Assembly (NCBI RefSeq): GCF_946886105.1
Contig: NZ_CAMPHV010000014.1
Location: forward strand, 57,184-121,183
Reading direction: 5' to 3'
Length of the DNA: 64,000 nt
From: an uncultured Pseudomonas sp.
GTDB taxonomy: Bacteria > Pseudomonadota > Gammaproteobacteria > Pseudomonadales > Pseudomonadaceae
Positions 46,612 through 55,867 of this stretch are shown here, piece by piece. A program made the position numbers and the translations under genes. Numbering within the stretch: the first letter of the stretch is position 1; each line of letters starts with the position of its first letter. The notes under the pieces are model-generated. The model saw only the letters and a list, made by a program, of their open reading frames with translations, ran no database searches and was not told the origin of the DNA.

Positions 46612-47303
46612 AAAGATGGCCCTCGATAATACTGGCGCGCCAACTGCTCGGGATTCGTGCCGCAATAATAGGCGAGACGCAGACGCCACATGAGCAGCAC
46701 GGTACGCCAGACGCCTCCGCGCTCCCAGCGCCGACTGGAAGTCGACAAGGGCGGTCGCAGGCATTGCGGGCGGGCCAAACGCTTGAGGCGGCGACAGAGT
46801 TCCAGATCCTCCATCAACGGGATCGGTGCATAGCCGCCCAACGCATCGAAGGTGGCACGCGCCACGAAAATGCCTTGATCGCCACTCGCCACTCCGGTCA
46901 ACCGCGAGCGTAGGTTGATCATGCTGCCGATAAGCCGAAATGCCAACCCCGGACCGGACAAGCTCACATCGAATCGCCCCCAGCACGGCCGACCGGCCAA
47001 GGAGCCGAGCAGACGCTCGACAGCCTGCGCGGAAACCCGCGTATCGGCATGCACGAACCACAGGTACTCGCCGTCGGCCGCCGCCGCGCCGGCATTCATC
47101 TGCCGCGCCCGCCCGGGCTCACTCTGTAGTAGCAGGTCGACCTGCCCAAGCGCCCGTTCACGGGTACCGTCGTCGCTACCGCCATCGACCACGATCAGCT
47201 GTGCGCCGGCCGCGCGCAACGGCGCCAGATCCGCCAGCAACAAGGGCAACGCCTGCACCTCATTGCGCACGGGAACGATCACGCTCAGGCAAGCCGCTTT
47301 CAC
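46608..47303 (-). CDS. TIGR04283-type GT2 glycosyltransferase
   Basis: A 231-residue GT2 enzyme (LSVIVPVRNEVQALPLLLAD; metal-binding VVDGGSDDGT; FVHADTRVS). It lacks membrane segments. It pairs with the TIGR04282 protein downstream, a fixed pairing in many bacteria. The start is GTG at 47301-47303, which overlaps the stop of the MFS gene (GTGA), so the three genes are coupled. Acceptor unknown. Confidence 0.86.
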   Translation of the reverse strand: MKAACLSVIVPVRNEVQALPLLLADLAPLRAAGAQLIVVDGGSDDGTRERALGQVDLLLQSEPGRARQMNAGAAAADGEYLWFVHADTRVSAQAVERLLGSLAGRPCWGRFDVSLSGPGLAFRLIGSMINLRSRLTGVASGDQGIFVARATFDALGGYAPIPLMEDLELCRRLKRLARPQCLRPPLSTSSRRWERGGVWRTVLLMWRLRLAYYCGTNPEQLARQYYRGPSL

Positions 47304-48613
47304 CGAGGTACGCCTTGCTCAACCGGCGGTTCGGTGGCGCCCCCATCCGGCGGCACATCGAGCATCTGCTCCTGCACAACCTGTTCGTCGACGCGCGGAT
47401 CGAGAGCGGCAATCAACGGCGAGCCGGTCATGTTGTCCGGCGTGGGGATATGGTGCAGCGGCGCATCGTCAACCTGATGCAGATGGGTGACGTTGTCCGG
47501 ACGCACGCGCCAGACCAGGATCAAACCGCAGGCGCAGGCAAAGGCATAGAGCATATGGGCGCCGTAAAAGCGCATCAGCACACCGGCCAGCAGCGGCCCC
47601 AGGCTGGCGCCCACCCCGAAGGTGACCAACAGCGTCGCGGTAAGCGATACCCGCCGCTCGCCCTCGACATGGTCGTTGGCCAGGGCGACCGCCAGCGGGT
47701 ACAGACTGAACATCAATGAACTGAAGGCGAAACCCATGCCGAACAGCAACAGCAAGGAGACTTGCGGAGCTATGGCCAACGGCAACGCGGCCAGTGCCAT
47801 CAACCCCGCGCAGATACGGATCAACCAGACCCGGTCGCTGCGATCCGACAGCCAACCCAACGGCCACTGCACCAACAACCCGGCAAGAATGCTGAAGCCC
47901 ATGAACAGGCCGACCTGCTCGGTGGACAGCGCCATACGAGAAGCATAGAGCGGCGCCAAACCATAGAAGGAGCCGATCAGCAGCCCGGAAACCAGGATAG
48001 TGGTCAGCGACAACGGCACCCGCTCGATAAAGAAGCGCAAATCCAGAGGCGCCGGATGCAAGGGCGCCGGGTGCAGCCTGCGGGTCAAGGCCACGGGCAC
48101 CAGACACAGGGAAAAACACAGCGCGACCAACATCAGCAGCTCAACGCCAAGGCCCGGATGTACCACCAGCACCAGTTGACCGAGGATCAGACCGAGGTAC
48201 GCAGCGCTCATGTAACCGGAGAACACCTGGCCGCGCTGACTGCTATCGGACTGCTCGTTGAGCCAGCTTTCTATCACCATGTATTGGCACATCATGCCTA
48301 GACCGACCAGCATGCGCAGCACCAACCAACTCGGCAGCCAATCGCTGAGGCCGTGGCCGAGCACCGCCGCCGTGACCACGCCGGCGCAGGCAACATAGGC
48401 GCGGATATGCCCCACCCTGGCGATCAAGCGGTGCCCCACCTTGCCACCCAGCACCAGGCCGACATAGTTGGCCGCCATAAGGGCACCCACCCAAAGACCA
48501 TCTACCGTGTCCGCCAGGCGTAGGGCCAGGTAGGTGCTCAACAAACCCGAGCCCAGGAGCATCAGCAGGGTGGCGAAATACAGCGAACCGAAGGATTTCA
48601 GAATGAGTGGCAT
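47300..48613 (-). CDS. MFS transporter, YcaD-like
   Basis: A 437-residue inner-membrane transporter with 12 predicted membrane segments (for example SLYFATLLMLLGSGLLSTYL at the start). The MFS loop 2-3 motif is weakly present (GGKVGHRLIARVG). A polar 60-residue C-terminal tail follows the last helix. It heads a coupled operon with two glycosyltransferases, so it may export or import a sugar-related compound; the substrate is unknown. Confidence 0.85.
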   Translation of the reverse strand: MPLILKSFGSLYFATLLMLLGSGLLSTYLALRLADTVDGLWVGALMAANYVGLVLGGKVGHRLIARVGHIRAYVACAGVVTAAVLGHGLSDWLPSWLVLRMLVGLGMMCQYMVIESWLNEQSDSSQRGQVFSGYMSAAYLGLILGQLVLVVHPGLGVELLMLVALCFSLCLVPVALTRRLHPAPLHPAPLDLRFFIERVPLSLTTILVSGLLIGSFYGLAPLYASRMALSTEQVGLFMGFSILAGLLVQWPLGWLSDRSDRVWLIRICAGLMALAALPLAIAPQVSLLLLFGMGFAFSSLMFSLYPLAVALANDHVEGERRVSLTATLLVTFGVGASLGPLLAGVLMRFYGAHMLYAFACACGLILVWRVRPDNVTHLHQVDDAPLHHIPTPDNMTGSPLIAALDPRVDEQVVQEQMLDVPPDGGATEPPVEQGVPR

Positions 48614-49029
48614 GGACCTGCAGATGGCTCCGAAGAAAGTGAAACGCCGGTCGAGTGCCGGCGAATAAACCCTAGGCTATGTCCTAGAGCCCTGTATATC
48701 CAGAAACGACGGAAAAGCTGTCGAGTTGTGCAGGATACCTAAGCCGGTCGATGCAAGCTCGCATCGCCTCGAGATACATGGGGTCTTGGTCAAACTGACG
48801 CTCCAACCCGATAAAACATCGATTAATTAGATAATTAAAATTGAAGGCATTTTGCCTCCAGCCCCCCTTATGAAAGCACAATAAAAACCTGTATACCCCA
48901 AAATAGAGCGCTCAAAACACACTATCGACGGCATCGATTATTACCATGCCCGAGCTGCACTTCTTCATCAAATTTCCCCATGTAACATGGGCTCCGTAGT
49001 CACCCACCGCCCTATACAAGGAGCCAGAC
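48614..49029. other. Gene-poor gap between MFS transporter and repeat protein
   Basis: This 416-base gap is more AT-rich than its surroundings, especially 48800-48910. A 65-codon open frame on the minus strand (48684-48881, MCFHKGGWRQNAFN) is visible but shows no Shine-Dalgarno or similarity I recognise, so I do not call it. The promoter of the plus-strand repeat protein must lie near the right end; a CCCATGTAACATGGG palindrome lies at 48976-48990. Confidence 0.4.
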
Positions 49030-49377
49030 ATGAAAAAGCAAATCCTCGCCGCCTTGATCCTCACCAGCTTATCCGCGGGCGCGTTCGCCCTGCCGCAAAG
49101 CGATCCCCAACCGCTGCTCGGCGAAGCCAAAACGAGCACACTCAAAGCCTTCAGCCCTCTCGATCCGTTGGCGGAAAACGGTTCCGAACGTCTGCAACAA
49201 CGCTTGCGGATTGCCGAAGACGGCGCTGACCGTACTGCGCCTAACCGTGTCGCCGAAGGCGGGGCCGATCGCCGGCAGGAACGCCTGCGGATTGCCGAAG
49301 ACGGCGCCGACCGTACTGCGCCTAACCGTGTCGCCGAAGGCGGCAGCGAGCGCACCGGCAATCAACTTATTGGTTGA
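49030..49377 (+). CDS. Small secreted protein built of nonapeptide repeats
   Basis: A 115-residue protein with a clear signal peptide (MKKQILAALILTSLSAGAFA, cleavage after Ala). The mature part has two near-identical 27-residue units (81-base DNA period, at 49205 and 49286), each made of shorter units RIAEDGADR and RVAEGGADR, ending RVAEGGSER. It has no cysteines, is strongly charged and probably disordered. AAGGAG stands six bases before the ATG. Related repeat proteins exist in Pseudomonas as far as I recall, but I do not know a function. A hairpin follows the gene. Confidence 0.75.
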   Translation: MKKQILAALILTSLSAGAFALPQSDPQPLLGEAKTSTLKAFSPLDPLAENGSERLQQRLRIAEDGADRTAPNRVAEGGADRRQERLRIAEDGADRTAPNRVAEGGSERTGNQLIG

Positions 49378-49414
49378 GACCATGATGCCGATAGCGGCTT
49401 GTCCCGCACCTATA

Positions 49415-49442
49415 CCAAAGGCGCCCCATCAGGCGCCTTTGG
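49415..49442. terminator. Hairpin between the repeat protein and yceH
   Basis: A perfect 11-bp stem CCAAAGGCGCC/GGCGCCTTTGG with a six-base loop lies between two convergent genes. Neither side has a long U-run, so it may act as a bidirectional weak terminator. Confidence 0.6.
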
Positions 49443-49464
49443 ACTTTCTGGAGTCCGCTACGGG

Positions 49465-50106
49465 TTACTCCAAGCGGGACAGACGCTCCTCCAACGCGGC
49501 GACCCGGGCCTCCAAGGCCTCCAACCGGCTCTCCTGTTGCGCCCCCGCGCGCAGCGGCTCATGGGCACGCGCCTCCAGTGCAGCCTGCAAATCCGCCGGT
49601 TCGCCCAATAGATGCATATAGCGATCTTCGCGCTGCCCGGCTTGTCGCGGCAGCTGGCAGAACAGTCCGCGATTGATCATGCGCTCGAGGTGATGCTGCA
49701 ATTGCTCGGCGTCCTCGAAATCATGCATGCGGTTGCTGCGGGTCAGCAGCTCGTTGACCGTCTGCGGCCCGCGCAACAGCAACAGCCCCAGCAACACCAG
49801 CTGCGGCGCTACCAATTCCAGGGCCTTGTCGCAACGCTGCTCCCAGCGATCGGCGCGACTGCCCATCACCAGACGCGCGAACCCACGCCCTTCGAGACTG
49901 CGCAAACCTTGGCCGACCGCTCCGGCGGTGAGGTTCATCAGCGGTTCGCGACTGGTCTTCTGATTGCAGGCCAGCACCAGCGCATTCAAGGTCAACGGGT
50001 AGACTTCGGGGGTAGTGGCCTGCTTTTCGATCAGACAGCCGAGGATGCGCGCTTCAACCGCGGTCAACGGGGCTTCTGCGGTCTCGGTGAGGGTATCGCT
50101 GGACAT
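49465..50106 (-). CDS. yceH: YceH family protein (DUF480)
   Basis: A 213-residue protein with two winged-helix domains ([40 protein letters not shown]), matching YceH in length and order. A C-terminal coiled coil ([19 protein letters not shown]) is added. Function is not established; the fold suggests DNA binding. The gene stands alone on the minus strand. Confidence 0.9.
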   Translation of the reverse strand: MSSDTLTETAEAPLTAVEARILGCLIEKQATTPEVYPLTLNALVLACNQKTSREPLMNLTAGAVGQGLRSLEGRGFARLVMGSRADRWEQRCDKALELVAPQLVLLGLLLLRGPQTVNELLTRSNRMHDFEDAEQLQHHLERMINRGLFCQLPRQAGQREDRYMHLLGEPADLQAALEARAHEPLRAGAQQESRLEALEARVAALEERLSRLE

Positions 50107-50201
50107 GGCGGCTCTCTCTTAATGGGTAGCTGGCGCTAAGCCTAGCCCGACTGGCGAGCGCTTGATACGCGAACGTCGCGCCACCTTACCGATAGACACA
50201 C

Positions 50202-50229
50202 AAAAAAAAGCCCGCGCATTGCGCAGGCT
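50202..50229 (-). terminator. Terminator after tRNA-Arg(CCU)
   Basis: On the minus strand AGCCTGCGC-AAT-GCGCGGGCT followed by TTTTTTT, a nine-pair stem with one G-U pair. It lies eight bases after the CCA end of the tRNA. Confidence 0.9.
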
Positions 50230-50236
50230 CTTCATA

Positions 50237-50311
50237 TGGCGTCCCCTGCTGGAGTCGAACCAGCATCTAGCCCTTAGGAGGGGCTTGTTCTATCCATTGA
50301 ACTAAGGAGAC
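50237..50311 (-). tRNA. tRNA-Arg (anticodon CCU), CCA encoded
   Basis: On the minus strand the acceptor stem GTCTCCT pairs with AGGGGAC, and the anticodon stem AGCCC/GGGCT holds the loop CTCCTAA, giving anticodon CCU for AGG codons. The T arm is CTGGTTCGACTCCAG. The discriminator base G is followed by an encoded CCA at 50237-50239. The gene is a common integration site in proteobacteria, but no integrase is next to it here. Confidence 0.95.
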
Positions 50312-50429
50312 TTATTCAGGCCGGACGGCGAACATCCAGCGGGCGGCATCTTAGCGAGCCTGAGCGAATTTGTCATGCCAATGCCTTGTCGCGTTGCCAT
50401 ACTGCTCAGAGATCGCTTTGGAGATCGCC

Positions 50430-50909
50430 ATGCGCCAAGCCGCCCCGCAACACCCGCCCGACTCCCCCTTCGCCGACTTCCAACTGCGCGCCGCCAGCGT
50501 CAACGACGCGCCGGCGCTGACCGCTCTGCTGCAACAACTGGCCCCGCACGAACCGAGAGCCGACGCCAAGCTGATGGCTCTGCGCTTAGCCGAACTGCCC
50601 AGCAGCCGGGTGGTGTTGGTGGCCGAGCGCGACGGCAAATTGCTCGGTACCTGCACGCTCAACCTGATCGAACACCTGGCGCACAATTTTGCCCACTCGG
50701 CGATTCTCGAAGACGTGGTGGTGGATGGCGATGCCCGCGGCCTGGGCATCGGCCAGGCACTGGTGGGCAAAGCCGTGGAACGCGCCCGTGCCTGGGGTTG
50801 TTACAAGGTGGCGCTATCCAGCAGCCAGAGCCGCGAAGCCGCTCATCGTTTCTATGCGCGACTGGGCTTCGGGCCCCACGGCATCAGCCTGGCCCTGGCG
50901 CTGGACTAG
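50430..50909 (+). CDS. GNAT family N-acetyltransferase
   Basis: A 159-residue acetyltransferase with the acetyl-CoA loop VDGDARGLGIGQALVGKAVE and the C-terminal KVALSSSQSREAAHRFYARL segment. It transfers acetyl groups to an unknown amine. The ATG at 50430-50432 (MRQAAPQH) is preferred over in-frame candidates upstream because TTTGGAG lies six bases before it. It converges with the dehydrogenase gene, with seven bases between the stops. Confidence 0.88.
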   Translation: MRQAAPQHPPDSPFADFQLRAASVNDAPALTALLQQLAPHEPRADAKLMALRLAELPSSRVVLVAERDGKLLGTCTLNLIEHLAHNFAHSAILEDVVVDGDARGLGIGQALVGKAVERARAWGCYKVALSSSQSREAAHRFYARLGFGPHGISLALALD

Positions 50910-50916
50910 CGGAGGA

Positions 50917-51972
50917 TCAACGTCGGCCGAAACGCTCTTCGGCCAGGCGATCGGCGACCTCGACGGTGGTACGCCCCTCGTGCTCGGCGCGCTGAAATAT
51001 CTGCTGCAAGGTCTCGCCGATGCCTTCGATATGCGCCTTCAGCTGCATGGCGCTGCCGCCGGTGCGCTCGTAGCAGACATCGATGATGCCGCCGGCGTTG
51101 ATCGCATAGTCCGGCGCATACAGGCATTCGCGCCGGCGCAGGTCCTCGGCCAGACCGGCATCGGCCAACTGGTTGTTCGCCGCCCCGGCAACGACGGGCG
51201 CGCGCAAGGCTTCGAGGGTCTGCTGGTTGATGATGCCGCCCATGGCACAGGGGGCGAACACATCGACATCCAAGCCGAAAATATCCTGCTGCCCCACCGC
51301 CTTGGCACCCAATTGCTCGACCGCGCGCTGCACATTGGCGGGGACTATATCGGTGACCCACAATTCGGCACCGGCTTCCTTCAAATGCCGCGCCAGGCTG
51401 AAACCGACCTGCCCGACACCCTGAATCGCGACCTTGAGACCGTGCAAATCGTCGCGCCCCAGGCGCTGTTTAACCGCCGCCTGGATGCCGACGAATACCC
51501 CATAGGCGGTCGACGGCGACGGATCGCCATTGCGCATGCCGCCTTCGAACGCCTCACGCTGGCCGGCGCCGGATACATGCTTGGTGCGCTCGGCCATGAT
51601 CTGCATCTCGGCCACGCCGGTGCCGGAATCCGCGGCGGTGATATAGCGCCCACCCAGACTGTTGACGAAATCGCCCATGGCCTGGAACAGCGCCTCGCTC
51701 TTGCCGGTGTGCGGGTCGCCGATGATCACCGCCTTGCCGCCACCCAGCGGCAAGCGCGCCAGCGCCGACTTATAGGTCATGCCACGCGACAGCCGCAGCA
51801 CATCACGCAGCGCCTCCTCGTCGTTGGCGTAGGGCCACATGCGGCAACCACCCAGGGCCGGGCCGAGGTTGCTGTTATGGATGGCGATAATGGCTTTCAA
51901 GCCGCTGGTTTTGTCGTGGCCGAATACAACCTGCTCGTGGCCATCGAACTCGATATGGGAAAACACGGACAT
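50917..51972 (-). CDS. Leucine dehydrogenase (Glu/Leu/Phe/Val dehydrogenase family)
   Basis: A 351-residue NAD-dependent amino-acid dehydrogenase. The substrate loop is [12 protein letters not shown], the catalytic lysine lies in [14 protein letters not shown], and the Rossmann motif is [17 protein letters not shown]. It deaminates branched-chain amino acids to 2-oxoacids. AAGGAA stands five bases before the ATG. The next gene on the same strand, upstream, encodes a 2-oxoacid:ferredoxin oxidoreductase that could accept similar keto acids, but a repeat-bearing gap of 226 bases separates them. Confidence 0.88.
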   Translation of the reverse strand: MSVFSHIEFDGHEQVVFGHDKTSGLKAIIAIHNSNLGPALGGCRMWPYANDEEALRDVLRLSRGMTYKSALARLPLGGGKAVIIGDPHTGKSEALFQAMGDFVNSLGGRYITAADSGTGVAEMQIMAERTKHVSGAGQREAFEGGMRNGDPSPSTAYGVFVGIQAAVKQRLGRDDLHGLKVAIQGVGQVGFSLARHLKEAGAELWVTDIVPANVQRAVEQLGAKAVGQQDIFGLDVDVFAPCAMGGIINQQTLEALRAPVVAGAANNQLADAGLAEDLRRRECLYAPDYAINAGGIIDVCYERTGGSAMQLKAHIEGIGETLQQIFQRAEHEGRTTVEVADRLAEERFGRR

Positions 51973-52031
51973 GGGGGTTCCTTGGGCGTTTTTGTTATGA
52001 GGGATTTGGGGGCTTTGCGTAGACCTAACGA

Positions 52032-52188
52032 CCTGTAGGAGCCAGGGGAACGCCTAGTTCTTGCTGCGGCCCGGCGTCCCGGCGATCCGTTGGACTGCAC
52101 TGGGCGCCAATGATCGCCAGGCCGCTGCCGTTCCCTACGCCTTGCGGCATTTCCCACATCCATGTGGGTCACAGCTGGCTCCTACAGG
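52032..52188. repeat. Inverted repeat of REP type (CCTGTAGGAGCCAG)
   Basis: CCTGTAGGAGCCAG at 52032-52045 and its exact reverse complement at 52175-52188 flank 129 bases. The inside holds a further palindrome CCCACATCCATGTGGG (52153-52168). The GTAGGAGC core is that of the common Pseudomonas REP families. It fills the gap between the two dehydrogenase-type genes. Confidence 0.75.
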
Positions 52189-52198
52189 GGGATGGGTA

Positions 52199-55100
52199 TC
52201 AGGCGGCCGGTTCGAACAACTGCACCGCCTGGATTTCGCTGACCAACATGCGCGCCTTGAGCTGCCGGCTCTGCTCGCGCACCTTGGGCAAACTCTTCTC
52301 CTTGACGTGGCCATAGCCACGGATCTGCTCCGGCAACTCGGCCAGGGCCACCGCGGTGCGGTAGTTGTCAGCGCAGAGCTCTTTCAACAGGTAATCGAGG
52401 TTGCGCTCGTATTCCTCGATCAAGTCCAGCTCCAGCCGGCGTTCGGCGCTGTAGCCGAACGGATCGAAGGGCGTGCCGCGGAGGAACTTGAACTTGGCCA
52501 GCACACCGAAAGCCTTGAGCATCCAAGGGCCGAATTGACGTTTGCGCGGTTGACCGGTAAGCGCATCGGGCTTACTCAGCCAGGACGGCGCTAGGTGGAA
52601 CTCCAGGCGGTAATCGCCCTGGAACTGCGCCTCGAGCTGCTTGATAAAGCTGCCGTCGCTATACAGCCGCGCCACTTCGTACTCGTCCTTGTAGGCCAGC
52701 AATTTGAAATAGTTGCGGGCGACCGCGCGGCTCAGCGCCTGATCGGCGCCCTTGTCGGCGCGGCTTACCCGCGCCACCAGCTCGCGGTAACGCTCGGCGT
52801 AGCCCGCATCCTGGTATGCGGTGAGAAGCTCGACGCGGTAGTCGATGATTTCTTTCAGGGTTTCGCAGCGTGGCGACGCTGCCGTTTTTGGCATCGCCAA
52901 CTTCTCCACCGCGGCCGCATCGTGGGCCGTGCGACGCCCCCAGAGAAACGCCTGCTGGTTCAGTTGCACCGCCACGCCGTTGAGTTCGATGGCCTTGTCG
53001 ATGGCCTCGGCGGAAACCGGGACGAAGCCCTTCTGATAAGCAAACCCGAGCATAAACAGGTTACCGGCGATGCTGTCGCCGAGCAGGCGGGTGGCCAGGC
53101 GGGTGGCGTCGACGAAATGCGTCTTGCCCTCGCCCACCGCCTCGATCAATGCCTCGCGCATGGCCGCGCCAGGAACCTGGGCATCCGGGTTGCGGGTAAA
53201 TTCAGCGGTGGCCGCTTCATGGCTGTTGATCACCGCATGGGCGATATTTTCGTTGAGTTTGGCCAGGGCCTCTTCGCTGGCGGCCACCACCAGATCGCAA
53301 CCGAGCAGCAAATCGGTTTCGCCAGCGGCGATGCGCACGGCGAAAATATCGTCCTGCTTGGCGGCGACGCGGATATGGGTGATCACCGGGCCGAATTTCT
53401 GCGCCAGACCCGCTTGGTCGAGCACGCTGCAACCCTTGCCTTCGAGGTGCGCGGCCATACCCAGCAGCGCGCCGACCGTGGTCACGCCACTGCCGCCGAC
53501 ACCCGGCAGAAGGATGTTCCAGGGCCGCTCCAGGCTCGGTTGCTTGGGCTCCGGCAGGCTGATAAACAGCGCATTGGCGCCCACCGCTTCGGGCTTGCGC
53601 AGGCCGCCGCCATGCACGGTGACGAAGCTCGGGCAGAAACCCTCGACGCAGGAGAAATCCTTGTTGCAGGAATTCTGGTCGATCTCGCGCTTGCGCCCCA
53701 ATTCGGTTTCCAGCGGCAGCACCGACAGGCAGTTGGATTTCACGCTGCAATCACCGCAACCCTCGCACACCGCCGGATTGATAAAGGCGCGTTTTTGCGG
53801 GTCGACCAGCTTGCCACGCTTGCGCCGACGGCGCTTCTCGGTGGCGCAGGTCTGGTCGTAGATGATCACCGAAGTGCCTTTGCATTCGCGCAGCTCGCGC
53901 TGCACCACATCCAGCTCGCTACGATGGTGAAAAGTCACAATGGGCGCGAACGTCTTGCGGGTCGGGTATTTGTCCGGCTCATCGCTGACCAGGGCGATGC
54001 GTTGGACGCCCTCGGCGAAGATTTGTTGGCTGAGCTGGTCGACACGCAATTCGCCGTCGATCGGCTGGCCGCCGGTCATCGCCACCGCATCGTTGTAGAG
54101 AATCTTGTAGGTGATATTCACCCCGGCCGCGACCGCCGCACGCAGGGCCAATTGACCGGAGTGGAAGTAGGTGCCGTCGCCGAGGTTCTGGAAGATATGC
54201 GGCGTATCGGTGAACGGCGCCTGGCCGATCCAGGTCGCGCCCTCGCCACCCATCTGGGTGAAGGTATCGGTATTGCGATCCATCCACTGGGTCATGTAAT
54301 GGCAACCGATACCGCCCTGGGCGCGGCTGCCTTCCGGCAGTTTGGTCGAGGTGTTGTGCGGGCAGCCGGAGCAGAAATGCGGGGTACGCGCGGTGGAGTG
54401 TTTGGGCGCGGCCAGGGCCTTTTCCTTGGCGGCGAGAAAGGCCAGACGCTGTTCGATGGTATCGCTGGTATAGATCGGCGCCAGACGCTTGGCGATGGCC
54501 CGGGCGATCATCGCCGGGGTCAGCTCGGACAGGTTCGGTAGCAGCGAGACGCCCTGCTCGTCGAACTCGCCGACCACCACCGGGCGCTTGCCCACCGGCC
54601 AGTTGTAGAGCTGGCCGGTCAGTTGGTCCTCGATGATGCTGCGTTTCTCCTCGACCACCAGAATTTCGTCCAGACCCTCGGCGAACTCGTGCACCGAGAC
54701 CGGCTCCAGCGGCCAGCTCATGCCGATCTTGAGCACGCGCAAACCGACCCGAGCGCAGAGCTCTTCGTCCAGGCCGAGGTCTTCCAAGGCTTGGCGCACA
54801 TCCAGATAGGACTTGCCGGTGGTGATGATGCCCAGGCGCGGATTCGGCGAATCGAGCATCACTTGGTTCAGGTTGTTGGCGCGGGCGAAGGCCCGAGCCG
54901 CATAGATCTTATAGGTATTGAGGCGCTTTTCCTGGGCCAGGGGCGGGTCGGGCCAACGGATGTAGACGCCATCTCCCGGCAGCTGAAAATCCTCCGGAAT
55001 CTGCACCTGAATACGCAACGGATCGACATCCACCACAGCGGAGGAATCGACGTTTTCGGCGATGGTTTTCAGTGCCACCCAGCAACCGCTGTAGCGCGAC

Positions 55101-55666
55101 AGCTCCCAGCCGATGATCCCGTAGTCGAGGATTTCCTGGACGTTGGCCGGGTTGAGCACCGGAATCGAGGCGGCGATAAACGCGTGCTCGCTCTGGTTGG
55201 CGATGCTCGAAGACTTGCAGCCGTGGTCGTCGCCAGCCAGCAGCAGAACACCACCATGCTCAGAAACGCCGGCCGAGTTGCCGTGTTTGAACACGTCGCC
55301 GCAGCGATCGACGCCGGGGCCCTTGCCGTACCACATGGCGAACACACCGTCATAACGTGCGCCGGGAAACAGGCTGGTCTGCTGGCTGCCCCACACCGAG
55401 GTGGCGGCCAACTCTTCGTTGACCCCGGGCTGGAAGTGGATGTGGTTTTCCTGGAGAAAGCCCTTGGCTTCCCACAAGCTCTTATCGAGGTTGCCCAGCG
55501 GCGAGCCGCGGTAGCCGGAAATGAAGCAGGCGGTGTTCAGACCATGGGCCGTGTCGCGTTGCTTCTGCAGCATCGGCAGGCGGGTCAGCGCCTGGGTGCC
55601 GGTGAGGTACAGGTGACCAGTGGCAAGGCGGTACTTGTCATCCAGGCGGATCTCGGCCAGAGACAT
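52199..55666 (-). CDS. Indolepyruvate:ferredoxin oxidoreductase, fused form
   Basis: A 1155-residue cytoplasmic enzyme that oxidatively decarboxylates aryl or branched 2-oxoacids to acyl-CoA. From N to C it holds a pyrimidine-binding TPP domain, a TPP-binding domain (CSGCPHNTSTKLPEGSRAQG), a cysteine cluster for Fe-S (NPAVCEGCGDCSVKSNC and CNKDFSCVEGFC), and an IorB-like gamma domain (NILLPGVGGSGVTTVGALLG). The length fits the fused family (about 1150-1190). It is divergent from an Lrp/AsnC regulator with a shared 201-base promoter region. Confidence 0.92.
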   Translation of the reverse strand: MSLAEIRLDDKYRLATGHLYLTGTQALTRLPMLQKQRDTAHGLNTACFISGYRGSPLGNLDKSLWEAKGFLQENHIHFQPGVNEELAATSVWGSQQTSLFPGARYDGVFAMWYGKGPGVDRCGDVFKHGNSAGVSEHGGVLLLAGDDHGCKSSSIANQSEHAFIAASIPVLNPANVQEILDYGIIGWELSRYSGCWVALKTIAENVDSSAVVDVDPLRIQVQIPEDFQLPGDGVYIRWPDPPLAQEKRLNTYKIYAARAFARANNLNQVMLDSPNPRLGIITTGKSYLDVRQALEDLGLDEELCARVGLRVLKIGMSWPLEPVSVHEFAEGLDEILVVEEKRSIIEDQLTGQLYNWPVGKRPVVVGEFDEQGVSLLPNLSELTPAMIARAIAKRLAPIYTSDTIEQRLAFLAAKEKALAAPKHSTARTPHFCSGCPHNTSTKLPEGSRAQGGIGCHYMTQWMDRNTDTFTQMGGEGATWIGQAPFTDTPHIFQNLGDGTYFHSGQLALRAAVAAGVNITYKILYNDAVAMTGGQPIDGELRVDQLSQQIFAEGVQRIALVSDEPDKYPTRKTFAPIVTFHHRSELDVVQRELRECKGTSVIIYDQTCATEKRRRRKRGKLVDPQKRAFINPAVCEGCGDCSVKSNCLSVLPLETELGRKREIDQNSCNKDFSCVEGFCPSFVTVHGGGLRKPEAVGANALFISLPEPKQPSLERPWNILLPGVGGSGVTTVGALLGMAAHLEGKGCSVLDQAGLAQKFGPVITHIRVAAKQDDIFAVRIAAGETDLLLGCDLVVAASEEALAKLNENIAHAVINSHEAATAEFTRNPDAQVPGAAMREALIEAVGEGKTHFVDATRLATRLLGDSIAGNLFMLGFAYQKGFVPVSAEAIDKAIELNGVAVQLNQQAFLWGRRTAHDAAAVEKLAMPKTAASPRCETLKEIIDYRVELLTAYQDAGYAERYRELVARVSRADKGADQALSRAVARNYFKLLAYKDEYEVARLYSDGSFIKQLEAQFQGDYRLEFHLAPSWLSKPDALTGQPRKRQFGPWMLKAFGVLAKFKFLRGTPFDPFGYSAERRLELDLIEEYERNLDYLLKELCADNYRTAVALAELPEQIRGYGHVKEKSLPKVREQSRQLKARMLVSEIQAVQLFEPAA

Positions 55667-55838
55667 GCGTGCGCTCCTTTTATTATTTTGACGAGCTATG
55701 GCGGCACCGGTTAATGCCGTCCCGATTCTGTCGCGCCCGGGATCGCCGGGCGTAACGGCTGGCTAAAAATATGACTGAACGGTATCGCTTTTTTCTTTCT
55801 AATTTTCGGCCTAAACGCTGATACTGCGCATAAATCCT

Positions 55839-55851
55839 CTAATAAAATTAG
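55839..55851. promoter_or_regulatory. Palindrome in the ior/lrp divergent region
   Basis: The sequence CTAATAAAATTAG is an inverted repeat (CTAAT/ATTAG) 16 bases upstream of the lrp-type ATG within an AT-rich stretch. It is a plausible operator for the adjacent regulator, but this is inference. Confidence 0.35.
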
Positions 55852-55867
55852 GAAGAAGAGATAGAAC

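Noticed and set aside
48684..48881. 65-codon open frame on the minus strand in a gene-poor gap
   Set aside because: No Shine-Dalgarno, no recognised similarity and unusual composition; could be chance in an AT-rich gap.
49069..49383. Long antisense frames across the repeat protein gene
   Set aside because: They arise from the 81-base repeat and GC-rich codons; the plus-strand gene has the signal peptide and Shine-Dalgarno.
50237..50311. Genomic island at tRNA-Arg(CCU)
   Set aside because: No integrase, no direct repeat of the tRNA end and ordinary neighbours on both sides.
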